Shown: positions 46,883 to 55,350 of the stretch, piece by piece
Numbering within the stretch: position 1 is the first letter of the stretch
Layout: every line of letters starts with the position of its first letter
DNA from: Bacteroidota bacterium
Lineage (GTDB): Bacteria; Bacteroidota; Ignavibacteria; Ignavibacteriales; Ignavibacteriaceae
Assembly (NCBI GenBank): GCA_022573715.1
Contig: JACZTL010000003.1
Span: 1 to 64,000, forward strand
Direction of reading: 5' to 3'
DNA: 64,000 nucleotides
Notes under the pieces: generated by a model
What the model saw: only the letters and a program-made list of their open reading frames with translations
Database searches by the model: none
What the model was told of the DNA's origin: nothing
Program-made: the position numbers and the translations under genes

Positions 46883-47956
46883 TTGATTTATCAAAAAAAT
46901 ACATACATAAGAGCACATTTATATCTAACCATTTTTTTTCTTTTTAATTTTCCTTCTTTCAGTCAAATAACAATCAAAGCAGTGGGCGATATTATGCTTG
47001 GTTCTGTTACCCCAAAGACAGTTTTGCCTGCTGACAGCGGACGCATTTTTGTTAAAGAAATCAGCAACCATTTAAAAGATGCAGATATTGTTTTTGGTAA
47101 CCTTGAAGGGACTTTTATTTTAGATAATTTTAAACCCAAAAAATGTTCCGAGCAAGCCAGAACAATGGAAAGATGTTTTGAATTTGGAATGCCCGATTAT
47201 TTATCACCAATTATGAGTAAACTTCATTTTAATGTATTAAATCTTGATAATAATCATGCAAATGATTACGGATGGAAGGGTTATAATTTTACACAAAATA
47301 AATTGACAGAACTAAATATTTACTTTGCTGCAAAGAAAAAGCCGGTTCATATATCAATCAAAGGCAAAAAAGTTATAATCATTCCATTCGGATTTTCAGA
47401 AACCTCTTTTCTAATTTCAAATATTAAAAAAGCAAAAAAAATTGTTTCAAAATTAAAAACCAATAACAATATTATTATTGTTTCATTTCACGGAGGAGCG
47501 GAAGGGAAAAATGCTTTGCACGTTCCCGATTCCACAGAAATTATGTACGGTGAAAATAGAGGAAATGTAAAAGAATTTGCTCATTCGGTAATAGATGCCG
47601 GAGCTGATTTAGTGTTAGGACATGGTCCGCACATATTGCGTGCTTTGGAACTATATAAAGACCGTTTAATTGCATATTCATTGGGTAATTTTTTAACGTA
47701 CGGTAATATGAATATTAAGGGAGTAAGTGGAATAGCCGGAATACTTGAAATAAAATTAGATGGTAACAACGGAAAATTTCAATCCGGAAATTTTATTTCT
47801 ACAAAACAGGTAGGTAAAGGTTATCCTATAATTGATAAATCGAAAAAAGCTATAAAGTTACTGAAAGAACTTACGGAAACAGATTTCCCTAAAACAAACT
47901 TAGAGATTAAAAGTAACGGATCAATAATAATAAAACCGCCTTCTGGCGGTTTATAA
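46883..47956 (+). CDS. CapA/PgsA-type metallophosphoesterase-like protein
   Basis: This exported protein has a hydrophobic leader (HLYLTIFFLFNFPSFSQ, about 13-29). The CapA fold follows, with VGDIMLGS, IVFGNLEGTF, LDNNHANDYGW, VSFHGGAEGKNALHV, LVLGHGPHILRALE and AYSLGNFLTYG. These are the metal-binding landmarks of the poly-gamma-glutamate capsule protein family. The only in-frame start is TTG at 46883, since a TGA lies two codons before; no SD is evident. No capsule synthesis genes are nearby. Its last codons form part of a terminator hairpin. Confidence 0.85.
   Translation: MIYQKNTYIRAHLYLTIFFLFNFPSFSQITIKAVGDIMLGSVTPKTVLPADSGRIFVKEISNHLKDADIVFGNLEGTFILDNFKPKKCSEQARTMERCFEFGMPDYLSPIMSKLHFNVLNLDNNHANDYGWKGYNFTQNKLTELNIYFAAKKKPVHISIKGKKVIIIPFGFSETSFLISNIKKAKKIVSKLKTNNNIIIVSFHGGAEGKNALHVPDSTEIMYGENRGNVKEFAHSVIDAGADLVLGHGPHILRALELYKDRLIAYSLGNFLTYGNMNIKGVSGIAGILEIKLDGNNGKFQSGNFISTKQVGKGYPIIDKSKKAIKLLKELTETDFPKTNLEIKSNGSIIIKPPSGGL
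47933..47952. terminator. Hairpin shared by two convergent genes
   Basis: AAACCGCC pairs with GGCGGTTT around TTCT. On the minus strand it is followed by TTATTATTATTG and lies 28 bases after the DUF6588-like stop, fitting a terminator for that gene. On the plus strand it overlaps the end of the CapA-like coding sequence. Confidence 0.65.
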
Positions 47957-47979
47957 AAAAAATGATTGGTGATTAAATA

Positions 47980-49035
47980 CTAAAAACCAAAATTAAGTCC
48001 GGCACTTAAAGTTTTAACATTTGCAATTTTATAATCAACATTAAAATTTAATATTGCTAATTTAAATGAAGCACCAACTGTAAATCCAACAGTATTTTTG
48101 CCTTCCAGTTCAAACTTTATGTTTGATTTTGAAACACCAGCAGGTGTATCAAATTCATAATCATAATTTATAGTTGTTGTAGAAGTTTCTGTAGTTAAAC
48201 CAATATAGGGTGTGAATGCAATAATAGCACCAAGCGTTTTACTAATATATACTCCGAATTGAGAAGCTTTGGTTTCAAAAATAGTTCCGACAGTTAATTT
48301 CTGATAGAAACCGCCAAATGCCAAATCAAAAGGCATATCGCCGTCAAACCAAACTGCAGGATTATGTAATGCTCCAACTCCCCAGAAGCTGAATTTGCCT
48401 AAATCTTTTATTTCGATATCCGGAAGCCATCTCAACATAAAATTTGTTCCGGCAAACGTGCCTATACCTAATTGAACAGCAGCGGAAGGCATCAGAGGTA
48501 AATCATCAAGAAATCCTTTTACATCTTGTAATGTAAAAGTCTGTGCTGGTACATTAAAAGGATTCCCGTTTACCAAGAAAGTTTGACCAGCAAAAGTAAC
48601 TTTTACTCTATCGCTTTCTAAACCAATTATTGTAGGACCGTTAATAGCAACATTAAACTCCTGTGAAAGAATTTGGTCTTTAATATTTGCTCTAACTGCT
48701 AAAGGCAAACCTGCTACTAGTTGATCAGCCTGACTTGATGTAAACCTGAAAGCACCGGAAGTAGAAAATGTTTTTTCGTTATCATCAAAGAAAGAACCCA
48801 TTCCAACAATTTTAAAATCTAAATTGAAAGAAAATGCTTTTGCTGACGGCAACTTGCTAACCCATCCTGAATTCAAATTTGAACCGAATGCAGAAATAAT
48901 AGGGTTTACGTATGGAATAGCAGCAGAAGTTGAAAGATTTGATAATGTCTCATTTATGCCATCATTTTGTGAATATGTTGATGATGAAAATAAGAGCATA
49001 GCCCCAAATAGTAAAAAGGATATTGTTTTTTTCAC
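47980..49035 (-). CDS. Putative outer-membrane protein, DUF6588-like
   Basis: The start is GTG at 49035, fixed by a strong AGGAGG a few bases upstream and the signal peptide MKKTISFLLFGAMLLFSSST. The mature protein begins with SAFGSNLNSGWVSKLPSAKA and contains barrel-like alternating strands and a C-terminal FNVDYKIANVKTLSAGLNFG ending in Phe. The pattern resembles the DUF6588 family common in Bacteroidota. It is likely a surface beta barrel of unknown role, transcribed alone. Confidence 0.7.
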   Translation of the reverse strand: MKKTISFLLFGAMLLFSSSTYSQNDGINETLSNLSTSAAIPYVNPIISAFGSNLNSGWVSKLPSAKAFSFNLDFKIVGMGSFFDDNEKTFSTSGAFRFTSSQADQLVAGLPLAVRANIKDQILSQEFNVAINGPTIIGLESDRVKVTFAGQTFLVNGNPFNVPAQTFTLQDVKGFLDDLPLMPSAAVQLGIGTFAGTNFMLRWLPDIEIKDLGKFSFWGVGALHNPAVWFDGDMPFDLAFGGFYQKLTVGTIFETKASQFGVYISKTLGAIIAFTPYIGLTTETSTTTINYDYEFDTPAGVSKSNIKFELEGKNTVGFTVGASFKLAILNFNVDYKIANVKTLSAGLNFGF

Positions 49036-49280
49036 ATTTCCTCCTATATAATTATTAAAAAATCCATTTAATTTTTCTTGATTGTAATATAATCAGGCGC
49101 ACAAGTATTAATATATTATTATTATTGTAATTATAAAACAAAAATATTGTTTAAAAGCAATTATTTTTAAGAATCTAATTTAAAAAAATACAGATTAATA
49201 ATACTGATTTTAATAAAAGTCGTATATTTTACTTAATAATATCCAAAATTTGAGTTATATTAAATTAAAAATATTTTAAA

Positions 49281-50366
49281 ATGGCAATACTTTCATTACT
49301 TTTTATTCCGGATATAAGCGGTTTTACAAAATTCGTTACCGAAACAGACCTGTCACATAGTCAGCATATTATATCCGAATTATTAAGTGTAATTATAAAT
49401 CAGAATGAACTAGATCTAAAAATTTCAGAAATTGAAGGCGATGCTATTTTATTTTATAGAAACGGTGATCCTCCTTCATTTAAAGAAATTATAAATCAAA
49501 CAAAGAAGATGTTCATTTCCTTTCATTCTTATTTGAACAACATTGAACACAATAACGTTTGCCAATGTGGTGCGTGCACATCCGTAACAAATTTAACATT
49601 AAAATTCATCACCCATTTTGGTGAATTAGAGGAAGTTTCGATTGACAAATTCAACAAACTGATTGGAAGTGATGTTATACTTGTTCACAGGCTACTTAAA
49701 AACAGCATCCCATCTCACGAATATCTTCTGCTGACTGAAAACTACTTGAACATTTTAAATGACGATTTAAATAATACCGAAGATTGGATTAAGTTAGAGA
49801 ACTACGAGGAAGAGATTAAAAATTTCGGGACGGTCAAATCAAAGTACATAACTCTTACGACTCTTAAAGCATCTATACCTCCGCCCACAAAAAAAGAAAT
49901 TCTAAAATTAAAGGGAAGAATTGGCAGACTTTCTATTTTTATAAATGCACCTCTTTTAATCGTACATTCCATTTTGAGTGATATTGATTCTAAAAAACAA
50001 TGGATTAAAGGACTAAAAAAAATAGAGAACAAAAACAAAATTAATAGAATAAATGCTACCCACAACTGTGAGTTTTCCAATGTGAAGATGGACATTACAA
50101 CATTGGCAAATCAAGTGTGTGAAAATGAAATTACTTTTACGGAAGAAGGTTTTATTTCCGAAAAAATAAAAATTATATCTGAATTTGTACTGAAAGAGAT
50201 TGATGGCGGCACAAACGTCATACTCAGATTTTATTCCAGAGGTAGCAGCGATAAAAATTTTATAGATAAAATTAAGTTTAAATTTGTACTTAAGACGCTT
50301 ATGGAAATGATGAAATCGAATTTGAAAAGGTTAAAAAAATACTGCGAAGAAGATACAATTCAGTAA
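49281..50366 (+). CDS. DUF2652 cyclase-like protein fused to a C-terminal SRPBCC-like domain
   Basis: The N-terminal part resembles class III nucleotide cyclases: LFIPDISGFTKFV gives metal ligand D11, and EGDAILFYR gives D54. This is typical of DUF2652. A four-cysteine insertion, CQCGACTSV, follows near residue 94. From about 210 on, INAPLLIVHSILSDIDSKKQ and the following strands look like an SRPBCC (START-like) ligand-binding domain. Whether it makes cAMP is unknown; the purine-selecting residues could not be identified. It lies alone on its strand. Confidence 0.72.
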   Translation: MAILSLLFIPDISGFTKFVTETDLSHSQHIISELLSVIINQNELDLKISEIEGDAILFYRNGDPPSFKEIINQTKKMFISFHSYLNNIEHNNVCQCGACTSVTNLTLKFITHFGELEEVSIDKFNKLIGSDVILVHRLLKNSIPSHEYLLLTENYLNILNDDLNNTEDWIKLENYEEEIKNFGTVKSKYITLTTLKASIPPPTKKEILKLKGRIGRLSIFINAPLLIVHSILSDIDSKKQWIKGLKKIENKNKINRINATHNCEFSNVKMDITTLANQVCENEITFTEEGFISEKIKIISEFVLKEIDGGTNVILRFYSRGSSDKNFIDKIKFKFVLKTLMEMMKSNLKRLKKYCEEDTIQ

Positions 50367-50379
50367 GAGAAATAATGCA

Positions 50380-50418
50380 TGTCCTGTTAAGTTCCTCATT
50401 TACGAACGTAAACGGACA
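50380..50418. terminator. Hairpin between convergent genes
   Basis: TGTCC pairs with GGACA and, inside, GTT and GTTC pair with GAAC and AAC, with small bulges. It lies in the short gap between the DUF2652 gene and the convergent exonuclease gene. No T-run follows, so the terminator role is uncertain. Confidence 0.4.
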
Positions 50419-50431
50419 TTACACCCCTACT

Positions 50432-51136
50432 TCATATATTCAAAAACTCATCCCAAATTTTATAAAGCTCATAAGTAGCAATTACATCTTTGCCGCAGTA
50501 AACAGCAATTTCTTTTATCTTTCCGGCATCGTATAAATTTTTAACCTCCATTCCGCTGATACCTTGTGATTTGGGTGACTCAACACCGAATGCTCTGCAG
50601 TAAAAATCAAGATTAAATTTTTTTGTAAGTCCGTAGTAAGTGAACTGTTCTAGTAAATCGATGTGTAGTTTTTTATCATAACGAGAAGTGTTTAAATTCT
50701 TAGCCGGTTTTATCCTTTTAATTGCGGAACGCATCATCAAAAAGGGGATGTCAAAATTTCTTCCGTTGAACGTTATAAATTGATTGGAAACTTCAACTAT
50801 TCTCCAAAAGGATTTTAAAATATCTTCTTCTTTCAGTCCTTTATAATTTATTTTTTTATCGTCGGAGTGCCATTCTTCTTTTTCATTACTTTCATAATAG
50901 ACAAAAGTTTTTTCTTTTAAAACATCGTAAAATCCAACTGCAATTACTTTTGCCGTGAAAGGATATAAATTCAAATATCTTTTTACTTCGCTTATTTTTT
51001 GTGATTTAATTTCTTCGTTTGTCTCTTTCTCAGCATAACGCAGAAGATATTCTCTTTGGCTTTCAGATAATGATTCGAATGGATAGGAAGAAGTTTCAAT
51101 ATCAAAAACAATAGTTCTTTTTTTTGTCTTTCCCAT
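50432..51136 (-). CDS. Predicted 3'-5' exonuclease of the PolB type (DEDDy)
   Basis: Exonuclease motif I is VFDIETS (D12, E14). Motif II is ITFNGRNFDIPFLM, and motif III is YCGKDVIATYELY (Y213, D217), which gives the DEDDy set. The family is the stand-alone 3'-5' exonuclease similar to the DNA polymerase B proofreading domain. The length is 234 residues. It lies 38 bases after the SDR gene on the same strand. Role in DNA repair or RNA trimming is not known. Confidence 0.85.
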   Translation of the reverse strand: MGKTKKRTIVFDIETSSYPFESLSESQREYLLRYAEKETNEEIKSQKISEVKRYLNLYPFTAKVIAVGFYDVLKEKTFVYYESNEKEEWHSDDKKINYKGLKEEDILKSFWRIVEVSNQFITFNGRNFDIPFLMMRSAIKRIKPAKNLNTSRYDKKLHIDLLEQFTYYGLTKKFNLDFYCRAFGVESPKSQGISGMEVKNLYDAGKIKEIAVYCGKDVIATYELYKIWDEFLNI

Positions 51137-51174
51137 TGAACAAATTTAATTATTAAAAAAATAAACTAAAACAA

Positions 51175-52062
51175 TCAACTTCTTTTCACATTTCTTACTA
51201 CCTTTTCAACTTCGTCCCACATCTCGGGAGTTAATTTTTCGAACATATTAAATTCGCCGGCTCCTTTCAGCCATTCACCTCCGTCAATTGTTACAACTTC
51301 GCCGTTCATAAAAGATGAATAATCCGAAATTAAATACGCAGCTAAATTAGCAAGTTCCTGGTGTTCACCTACTCTGCCGAGAGGTACTTTCTTTCTTACG
51401 TCAAAAGCATCACGCATTTCTTTGGGAAAGAGCCTGTCCCATGCACCTTTTGTAGGAAAGGGACCAGGCGCAATTGCGTTTGAACGAATTCCGTATTTTC
51501 CCCATTCAACAGCGAGTGATCTAGTTAGAGCAAGAACTCCAGCCTTTGCACACGCAGAGGGAACAACATAGGCTGAGCCGGTCCACGCATAAGTAGTAAC
51601 AATATTTAGAATAGTTGCGGGTTGTTTTTTCTCTATCCATTGTTTGCCGAATGCGAGCGTGCAGTTATATGTTCCTTTTAAAACAATATCCACAATTGTG
51701 TTGAATGCCCTGTTGGAAAGTCTTTCGGTGGGACTAATAAAATTGCCTGCCGCGTTGTTTAACAATCCATCAACTTTGCCAAATTCCTCAAGACTTTTTG
51801 CAAGCATGTTTTCAACTTGCTTATAATCTCTAACATCACAGACAATCGGTAAAACTTTATTTTTTGTCTTCTCGTAAATTTCAGAAGCTGTTTTTTCAAG
51901 TCTTTCTTGTTTTCTGCTCGTAATTATAAGATTAGCTCCAAGTTGGGAAAAATATGTGCCCATAGACTTTCCGAGTCCCGTACCGCCGCCTGTAATTACA
52001 ATTACTTTATCTTTTAAAGAATTTTCTTTTAGCATTGATTGGGTGTATAAATTATCCGTCAT
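51175..52062 (-). CDS. SDR oxidoreductase, 2,4-dienoyl-CoA reductase-like
   Basis: The NAD(P) motif is TGGGTGLG (24-31). The usual YxxxK is replaced by PSACAKAG, preceded by TYAWTGSAY. That is the pattern of the 2,4-dienoyl-CoA reductase (DECR) group, which uses a distant Tyr with Ser and Lys. This suggests a role in degradation of unsaturated fatty acids, which agrees with the beta-oxidation operon 6 kb away. The start at 52062 has AAGGA upstream. The intergenic side holds the first attC-like site of the cassette array. Confidence 0.85.
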   Translation of the reverse strand: MTDNLYTQSMLKENSLKDKVIVITGGGTGLGKSMGTYFSQLGANLIITSRKQERLEKTASEIYEKTKNKVLPIVCDVRDYKQVENMLAKSLEEFGKVDGLLNNAAGNFISPTERLSNRAFNTIVDIVLKGTYNCTLAFGKQWIEKKQPATILNIVTTYAWTGSAYVVPSACAKAGVLALTRSLAVEWGKYGIRSNAIAPGPFPTKGAWDRLFPKEMRDAFDVRKKVPLGRVGEHQELANLAAYLISDYSSFMNGEVVTIDGGEWLKGAGEFNMFEKLTPEMWDEVEKVVRNVKRS

Positions 52063-52113
52063 TAGTTGTTTTTCCTTGCATATAAATTTATTTTACTCAA
52101 TAAATATACAATA

Positions 52114-52163
52114 ATTTAACACATAGCCGTAATAAACGCAATGCGTTTATTGGGAAGTTGGGC
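52114..52163 (+). repeat. attC-like site 0 (left boundary, atypical)
   Basis: ATTTAAC at 52114-52120 and GTTGGGC at 52157-52163 could be the outer boxes. A perfect hairpin AATAAACGC/GCGTTTATT lies at 52131-52151. The outer boxes pair only partly, and CATAGCCG has no partner, so it may be a degenerate or recombined site. The GTTGGGC box matches the GCCCAAC at the end of the first cassette. Confidence 0.5.
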
Positions 52164-52190
52164 ATCATTTAAAAGAACGAATTTGGAATA

Positions 52191-53138
52191 ATGACGAAAA
52201 CTGATATAATAGTCTCAAAATTATTGAAAAAATGGGCTGAAACTCCTGAAATTGACCTATCAAAACTGACTGTTGAAGTGGTTCGAGAAAGTGATAAGAA
52301 TGTCCAACAACTACAAGAACCTCTGGAACCTGTTGGCAACATAGAAGAATATACTGTCCCTACTTTAGATGGAGAAATTTTAATGAAAATATATATTCCA
52401 AAAAGTTGTTTGAATAATAATACGAATCCTGTTTTTATTTTTTTTCACGGTGGCGGATTTGTAATTGACGGAGAAAGTTATGAATCTCCCATTCGAAAAA
52501 TAGCTAACGATGCAAAATGTATTATATGCGCAGTTGAATATAGCCTTGCACCTGAATACAAATTCCCAAGGGCAGTAGATGAATCTATATCTGCAACGCA
52601 ATGGATTTTTGAAAACGTAAACTTGTTTGGAGGAGACCCAAATAGAATTGCCATAGGAGGAGATAGCTCTGGAGGAAATCTTGCAACTGTAGTGATATTA
52701 AACAATAAGGAAAGATACTCGTTTAAAGGTTTAATCCTTATCTATCCAATGTTGGATGCTACTTGCAGTCAGCCATCTATTAATCAATTTGGGGATGGAT
52801 ACGGGTTTACCAAAGAAAAAATTGACTGGTATTTTAATCAATATTTACCTCCAAATGCGAATAGAACCAATATCAATATTTCCCCATTCTTTGCTAAAGA
52901 GGAACTACTAAAATATTTTCCGCCAACTTTTATAGCTACCGCTGAGTGCGACCCAATACGAGACGAAGGAGAAATATTTGCCCAGAAACTTAAAAAATCA
53001 GGAATTGATGTTCGTATAAAACGTTATCAAGGAATGATTCACGGTTTTTTTCAAATGTCAGGAGTTCTAAATAAAGGAAAAACATTAATAAAGGATATTT
53101 CAAAAGAGCTTTCAATATATTTAAGTATCAAATTGTAA
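52191..53138 (+). CDS. HSL-family alpha/beta hydrolase (cassette gene)
   Basis: The oxyanion motif HGGGF is at 86-90 and the nucleophile motif GDSSGG at 157-162 (Ser159). The acid and histidine are in ECDPIRDEGE and MIHGFFQMSG near the C-terminus, a complete hormone-sensitive-lipase type triad. The 315-residue length is normal. It hydrolyses carboxyl esters, with acyl chain unknown. It starts 28 bases after the first attC-like box, has no strong SD, and ends ten bases before the next site, as cassette genes do. Confidence 0.88.
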   Translation: MTKTDIIVSKLLKKWAETPEIDLSKLTVEVVRESDKNVQQLQEPLEPVGNIEEYTVPTLDGEILMKIYIPKSCLNNNTNPVFIFFHGGGFVIDGESYESPIRKIANDAKCIICAVEYSLAPEYKFPRAVDESISATQWIFENVNLFGGDPNRIAIGGDSSGGNLATVVILNNKERYSFKGLILIYPMLDATCSQPSINQFGDGYGFTKEKIDWYFNQYLPPNANRTNINISPFFAKEELLKYFPPTFIATAECDPIRDEGEIFAQKLKKSGIDVRIKRYQGMIHGFFQMSGVLNKGKTLIKDISKELSIYLSIKL

Positions 53139-53147
53139 AAAACGAAT

Positions 53148-53340
53148 GCCCAACAATGGCTATAATTAATACGGGTTTTGGTACTTAATCCAAAGTTCTG
53201 TACTTTTATCAAAGAGCGCCAAAACTTTTGATTTGGCTTTAAAATGAAAAGATAAAACAAAATAAAAAGTTTTGGCTAAGTGCTTAATCGAAAGTTCAGT
53301 TCTCTGAAATCCCGTACTAACCATAGCCGAGACGTTGTAT
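53148..53340 (+). repeat. attC-like site 1 (long, 193 bases)
   Basis: Outer boxes are GCCCAAC (53148-53154) and GTTGTAT (53334-53340). Nested stems are GGCTAT/ATAGCC (53158/53323), TACGGG/CCCGTA (53170/53311) and, in the centre, GCCAAAACTTTT/AAAAGTTTTGGC (53218/53265). Two near-identical 20-base direct copies start at 53181 and 53280. The size and nesting recall the long VCR-like sites of large integrons. Confidence 0.75.
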
Positions 53341-53363
53341 GCAATGGAGAAAAAATTCAAGAA

Positions 53364-53939
53364 ATGAATCCTATAGAATTGTTTAAAAAATGGTTTTCAG
53401 AAGAAATTAAACTTAGCAAATTAAGTATTCCTACTGCCTGTTGTCTATCAACGGTTGGAAAAGATGGTTATCCAAATTCTCGATTTGTTTCATTAAAAGA
53501 GGTTGTTAATGATTCATTTGTAATTACAGGATCTTTAAATTCGAGAAAAGGAAGTGAAATTGAAAACTGCTCAAAAGTCGCATTATCATTTTGGTGGACT
53601 TCGACAGAGAGGCAAATTAGGATACAAGGCGATGCGCAAAAAATCTCAGAATTTAATGCAGAAAACTACTTTGATGAAAGAACCAGAGATTCAAAAATTG
53701 TTTCTAATATTTTTGAACAAGGAAAACAAATTCAAAGTATAGAACGCATACAAGAGTTCTTTTTAGAGCGAAAAAAAGAATTAGAAAATAAAGAAATTAA
53801 ACGGCCTAAAGGTTGGAGTGGTATTTACATCATACCAATCAGAATAGAATTTATGGAGTTTAAGAAAAGTAGATTGCACCAAAGAACACTATATCAACAA
53901 ATCAATAACAAATGGGAAACTATAATATTACAGCCTTAA
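53364..53939 (+). CDS. pdxH: Pyridoxamine 5'-phosphate oxidase-like protein (cassette gene)
   Basis: The chosen ATG gives MNPIELFKKWFSEEIKLSKL and then ACCLSTVGKDGYPNSRFVSL, an FMN-binding strand. RKGSEIENCSKVALSFWWTS, RIQGDAQKIS and the C-terminal PIRIEFMEF followed by RLHQRTLY match PdxH. An upstream extension of 28 codons would run back into the attC site and is rejected. It would oxidise pyridoxamine or pyridoxine phosphate to PLP. It shares its cassette with the metallophosphatase, nine bases downstream. Confidence 0.85.
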   Translation: MNPIELFKKWFSEEIKLSKLSIPTACCLSTVGKDGYPNSRFVSLKEVVNDSFVITGSLNSRKGSEIENCSKVALSFWWTSTERQIRIQGDAQKISEFNAENYFDERTRDSKIVSNIFEQGKQIQSIERIQEFFLERKKELENKEIKRPKGWSGIYIIPIRIEFMEFKKSRLHQRTLYQQINNKWETIILQP

Positions 53940-53948
53940 TTAACTTCT

Positions 53949-54663
53949 ATGAATAATAAAATTGCATATATAACAGATATTCATTTAGATGAACAATTTC
54001 CCATAGACCAAGGAGTTAATTGCCGAATAAATTGGAAAACCATATTAAAAGATATTTCTTCCAAAAAAATTGATAAAGTCATTTTCGGAGGAGATATTGG
54101 TGAGAAATCATCAAATCAGTGGTTTTTTGAATCTTTAGAGAATTACAATATCTCAATTTCTCTAGGAAATCATGATTATTTTAGTGAAGTGATAAAATAT
54201 TATAGCAATGGAGTTGACAAAAAACAAAATGAACTATATTACAGTGAAGAAAGTACTTTCTATAAGTGTATTTTTTTAGATTCCAGTTCGGGTTCGATAA
54301 GTCAAAATCAGATTGATTGGTTAAAAAAAGAGTTAACAATAAATAAAAAAATCATTATATTCATTCATCATCCCATTTTAGCTGTAGATTCTGAAGTAGA
54401 TAGAAGATTTTCACTAAAAGAAAGAAAGAAATAAAATTAAAATAGAGTTACAGAATTCTCAAAATAGTATCACAATATTTTGCGGTCATTATCATTTAGA
54501 AGATGAAAGCAGTTATAGTAATATTAGGCAATTTGTAACTCCAGCAAGTTCTTATCAAATAGAAAAAAATACAAATGAAATTATAGCAAATAATAATACA
54601 TTTGGATATAGAATTATTGAACTGAGAGATAACCAAATTTATACCAAATTGATAATGTTTTGA
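53949..54663 (+). pseudogene. Calcineurin-like metallophosphatase with 4-bp slippage frameshift (cassette gene)
   Basis: The metal motifs AYITDIHLD, FGGDIG, SLGNHDYF and FIHHPIL are in the open part. It ends at TAA after 161 codons. In another frame the sequence continues with KIELQNSQNSITIFCGHYHL, which carries the last metal motif GHYH, to TGA at 54661-54663. Around 54417-54431 there are three copies of GAAA; removing one restores a single 236-codon frame. Slippage in this short repeat inactivates, or could switch, the gene. Confidence 0.78.
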
Positions 54664-54685
54664 ATGAGTATAAAATATACACTGC

Positions 54686-54759
54686 ATACAACACTATGTA
54701 TGATGTTCATGTCTGCTGCGCTTTGCTTGCAGCCACGCCACATACATTAATCGTTGGGC
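54686..54759 (+). repeat. attC-like site 2 (74 bases)
   Basis: Outer boxes are ATACAAC (54686-54692) and GTTGGGC (54753-54759). ATACAAC is the exact complement of the GTTGTAT that opens this cassette at 53334. Stems are ATGTATG/CATACAT (54696/54741) and GCTGC/GCAGC (54715/54729) around CGCTTTGCTT. Confidence 0.75.
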
Positions 54760-54815
54760 TTCATTCAAAATAAATGATGAATTCAAATAAAATTAAAGCG
54801 TAAAAAAGGCAACTG

Positions 54816-55253
54816 ATGGATAAATCACATTATCAAAAATTAGAAAGAATGTATTTACAATCTAATTTGAATACAATGATATTTGACACTACAACATGTA
54901 AAATATCTGAAGGATATTCCGAGGTTGGATTAAAAATATCGGAAAAATATTTTCATGCTTTAGGAGCTATTCATGGTTCAGTTTATTTCAAACTATTGGA
55001 CGATGCATCTTTTTTTGCTGTAAACTCAATAATAGATGATGTTTTCGTTTTGACAACTTCTTTCAATTTAAATTTGATTAGACCTGCAAATCAAGGGTTG
55101 ATTAAAGCAATTGGAAAGTTAAAATATAAATCACGTAATTTATTTGTTGCTGAATCTATACTTTATAATGAAGATGGAAAAGAAATAGCTTTCGGGACAG
55201 GTAATTATGCTAGAAGCAAGATATTACTTTCCGAAGATATTGGTTATAAATAA
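54816..55253 (+). CDS. PaaI/YigI-type hotdog thioesterase (cassette gene)
   Basis: The 145-residue protein has the hotdog landmarks HALGAIHGSVYFKLLDDASF, with the helix-capping H-G-S and the acidic D at the LDDA turn, then VLTTSFNLNLIRPANQGLIK and SRNLFVAESILYNEDGKEIA with a final GTGNYARSK. It probably hydrolyses acyl-CoA thioesters. It follows attC-like site 2 after 57 bases and ends nine bases before site 3. Confidence 0.82.
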   Translation: MDKSHYQKLERMYLQSNLNTMIFDTTTCKISEGYSEVGLKISEKYFHALGAIHGSVYFKLLDDASFFAVNSIIDDVFVLTTSFNLNLIRPANQGLIKAIGKLKYKSRNLFVAESILYNEDGKEIAFGTGNYARSKILLSEDIGYK

Positions 55254-55262
55254 ATAACGAAA

Positions 55263-55315
55263 GCACAACAATGTATATAACGCATTAAAACGCGCCATAT
55301 ACCGGAACGTTGGCA
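55263..55315 (+). repeat. attC-like site 3 (53 bases)
   Basis: Outer boxes are GCACAAC (55263-55269) and GTTGGCA (55309-55315). GTATAT/ATATAC (55273/55297) and CGC/GCG form the stem around ATTAAAAC. GCACAAC differs from the complement of the cassette's opening GTTGGGC at one base. Confidence 0.7.
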
Positions 55316-55350
55316 ACAAGCAGAAAACAGCACGCTGAAAAATTAAAATC

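Noticed and set aside
52063-52190. attI site or integrase next to the array
   Set aside because: The adjacent gene is an SDR oxidoreductase; no tyrosine recombinase motif occurs anywhere in the window.
53280-53363. Longer N-terminus of the PdxH-like protein
   Set aside because: It lies in the attC-like site, and the family alignment starts at the internal ATG.
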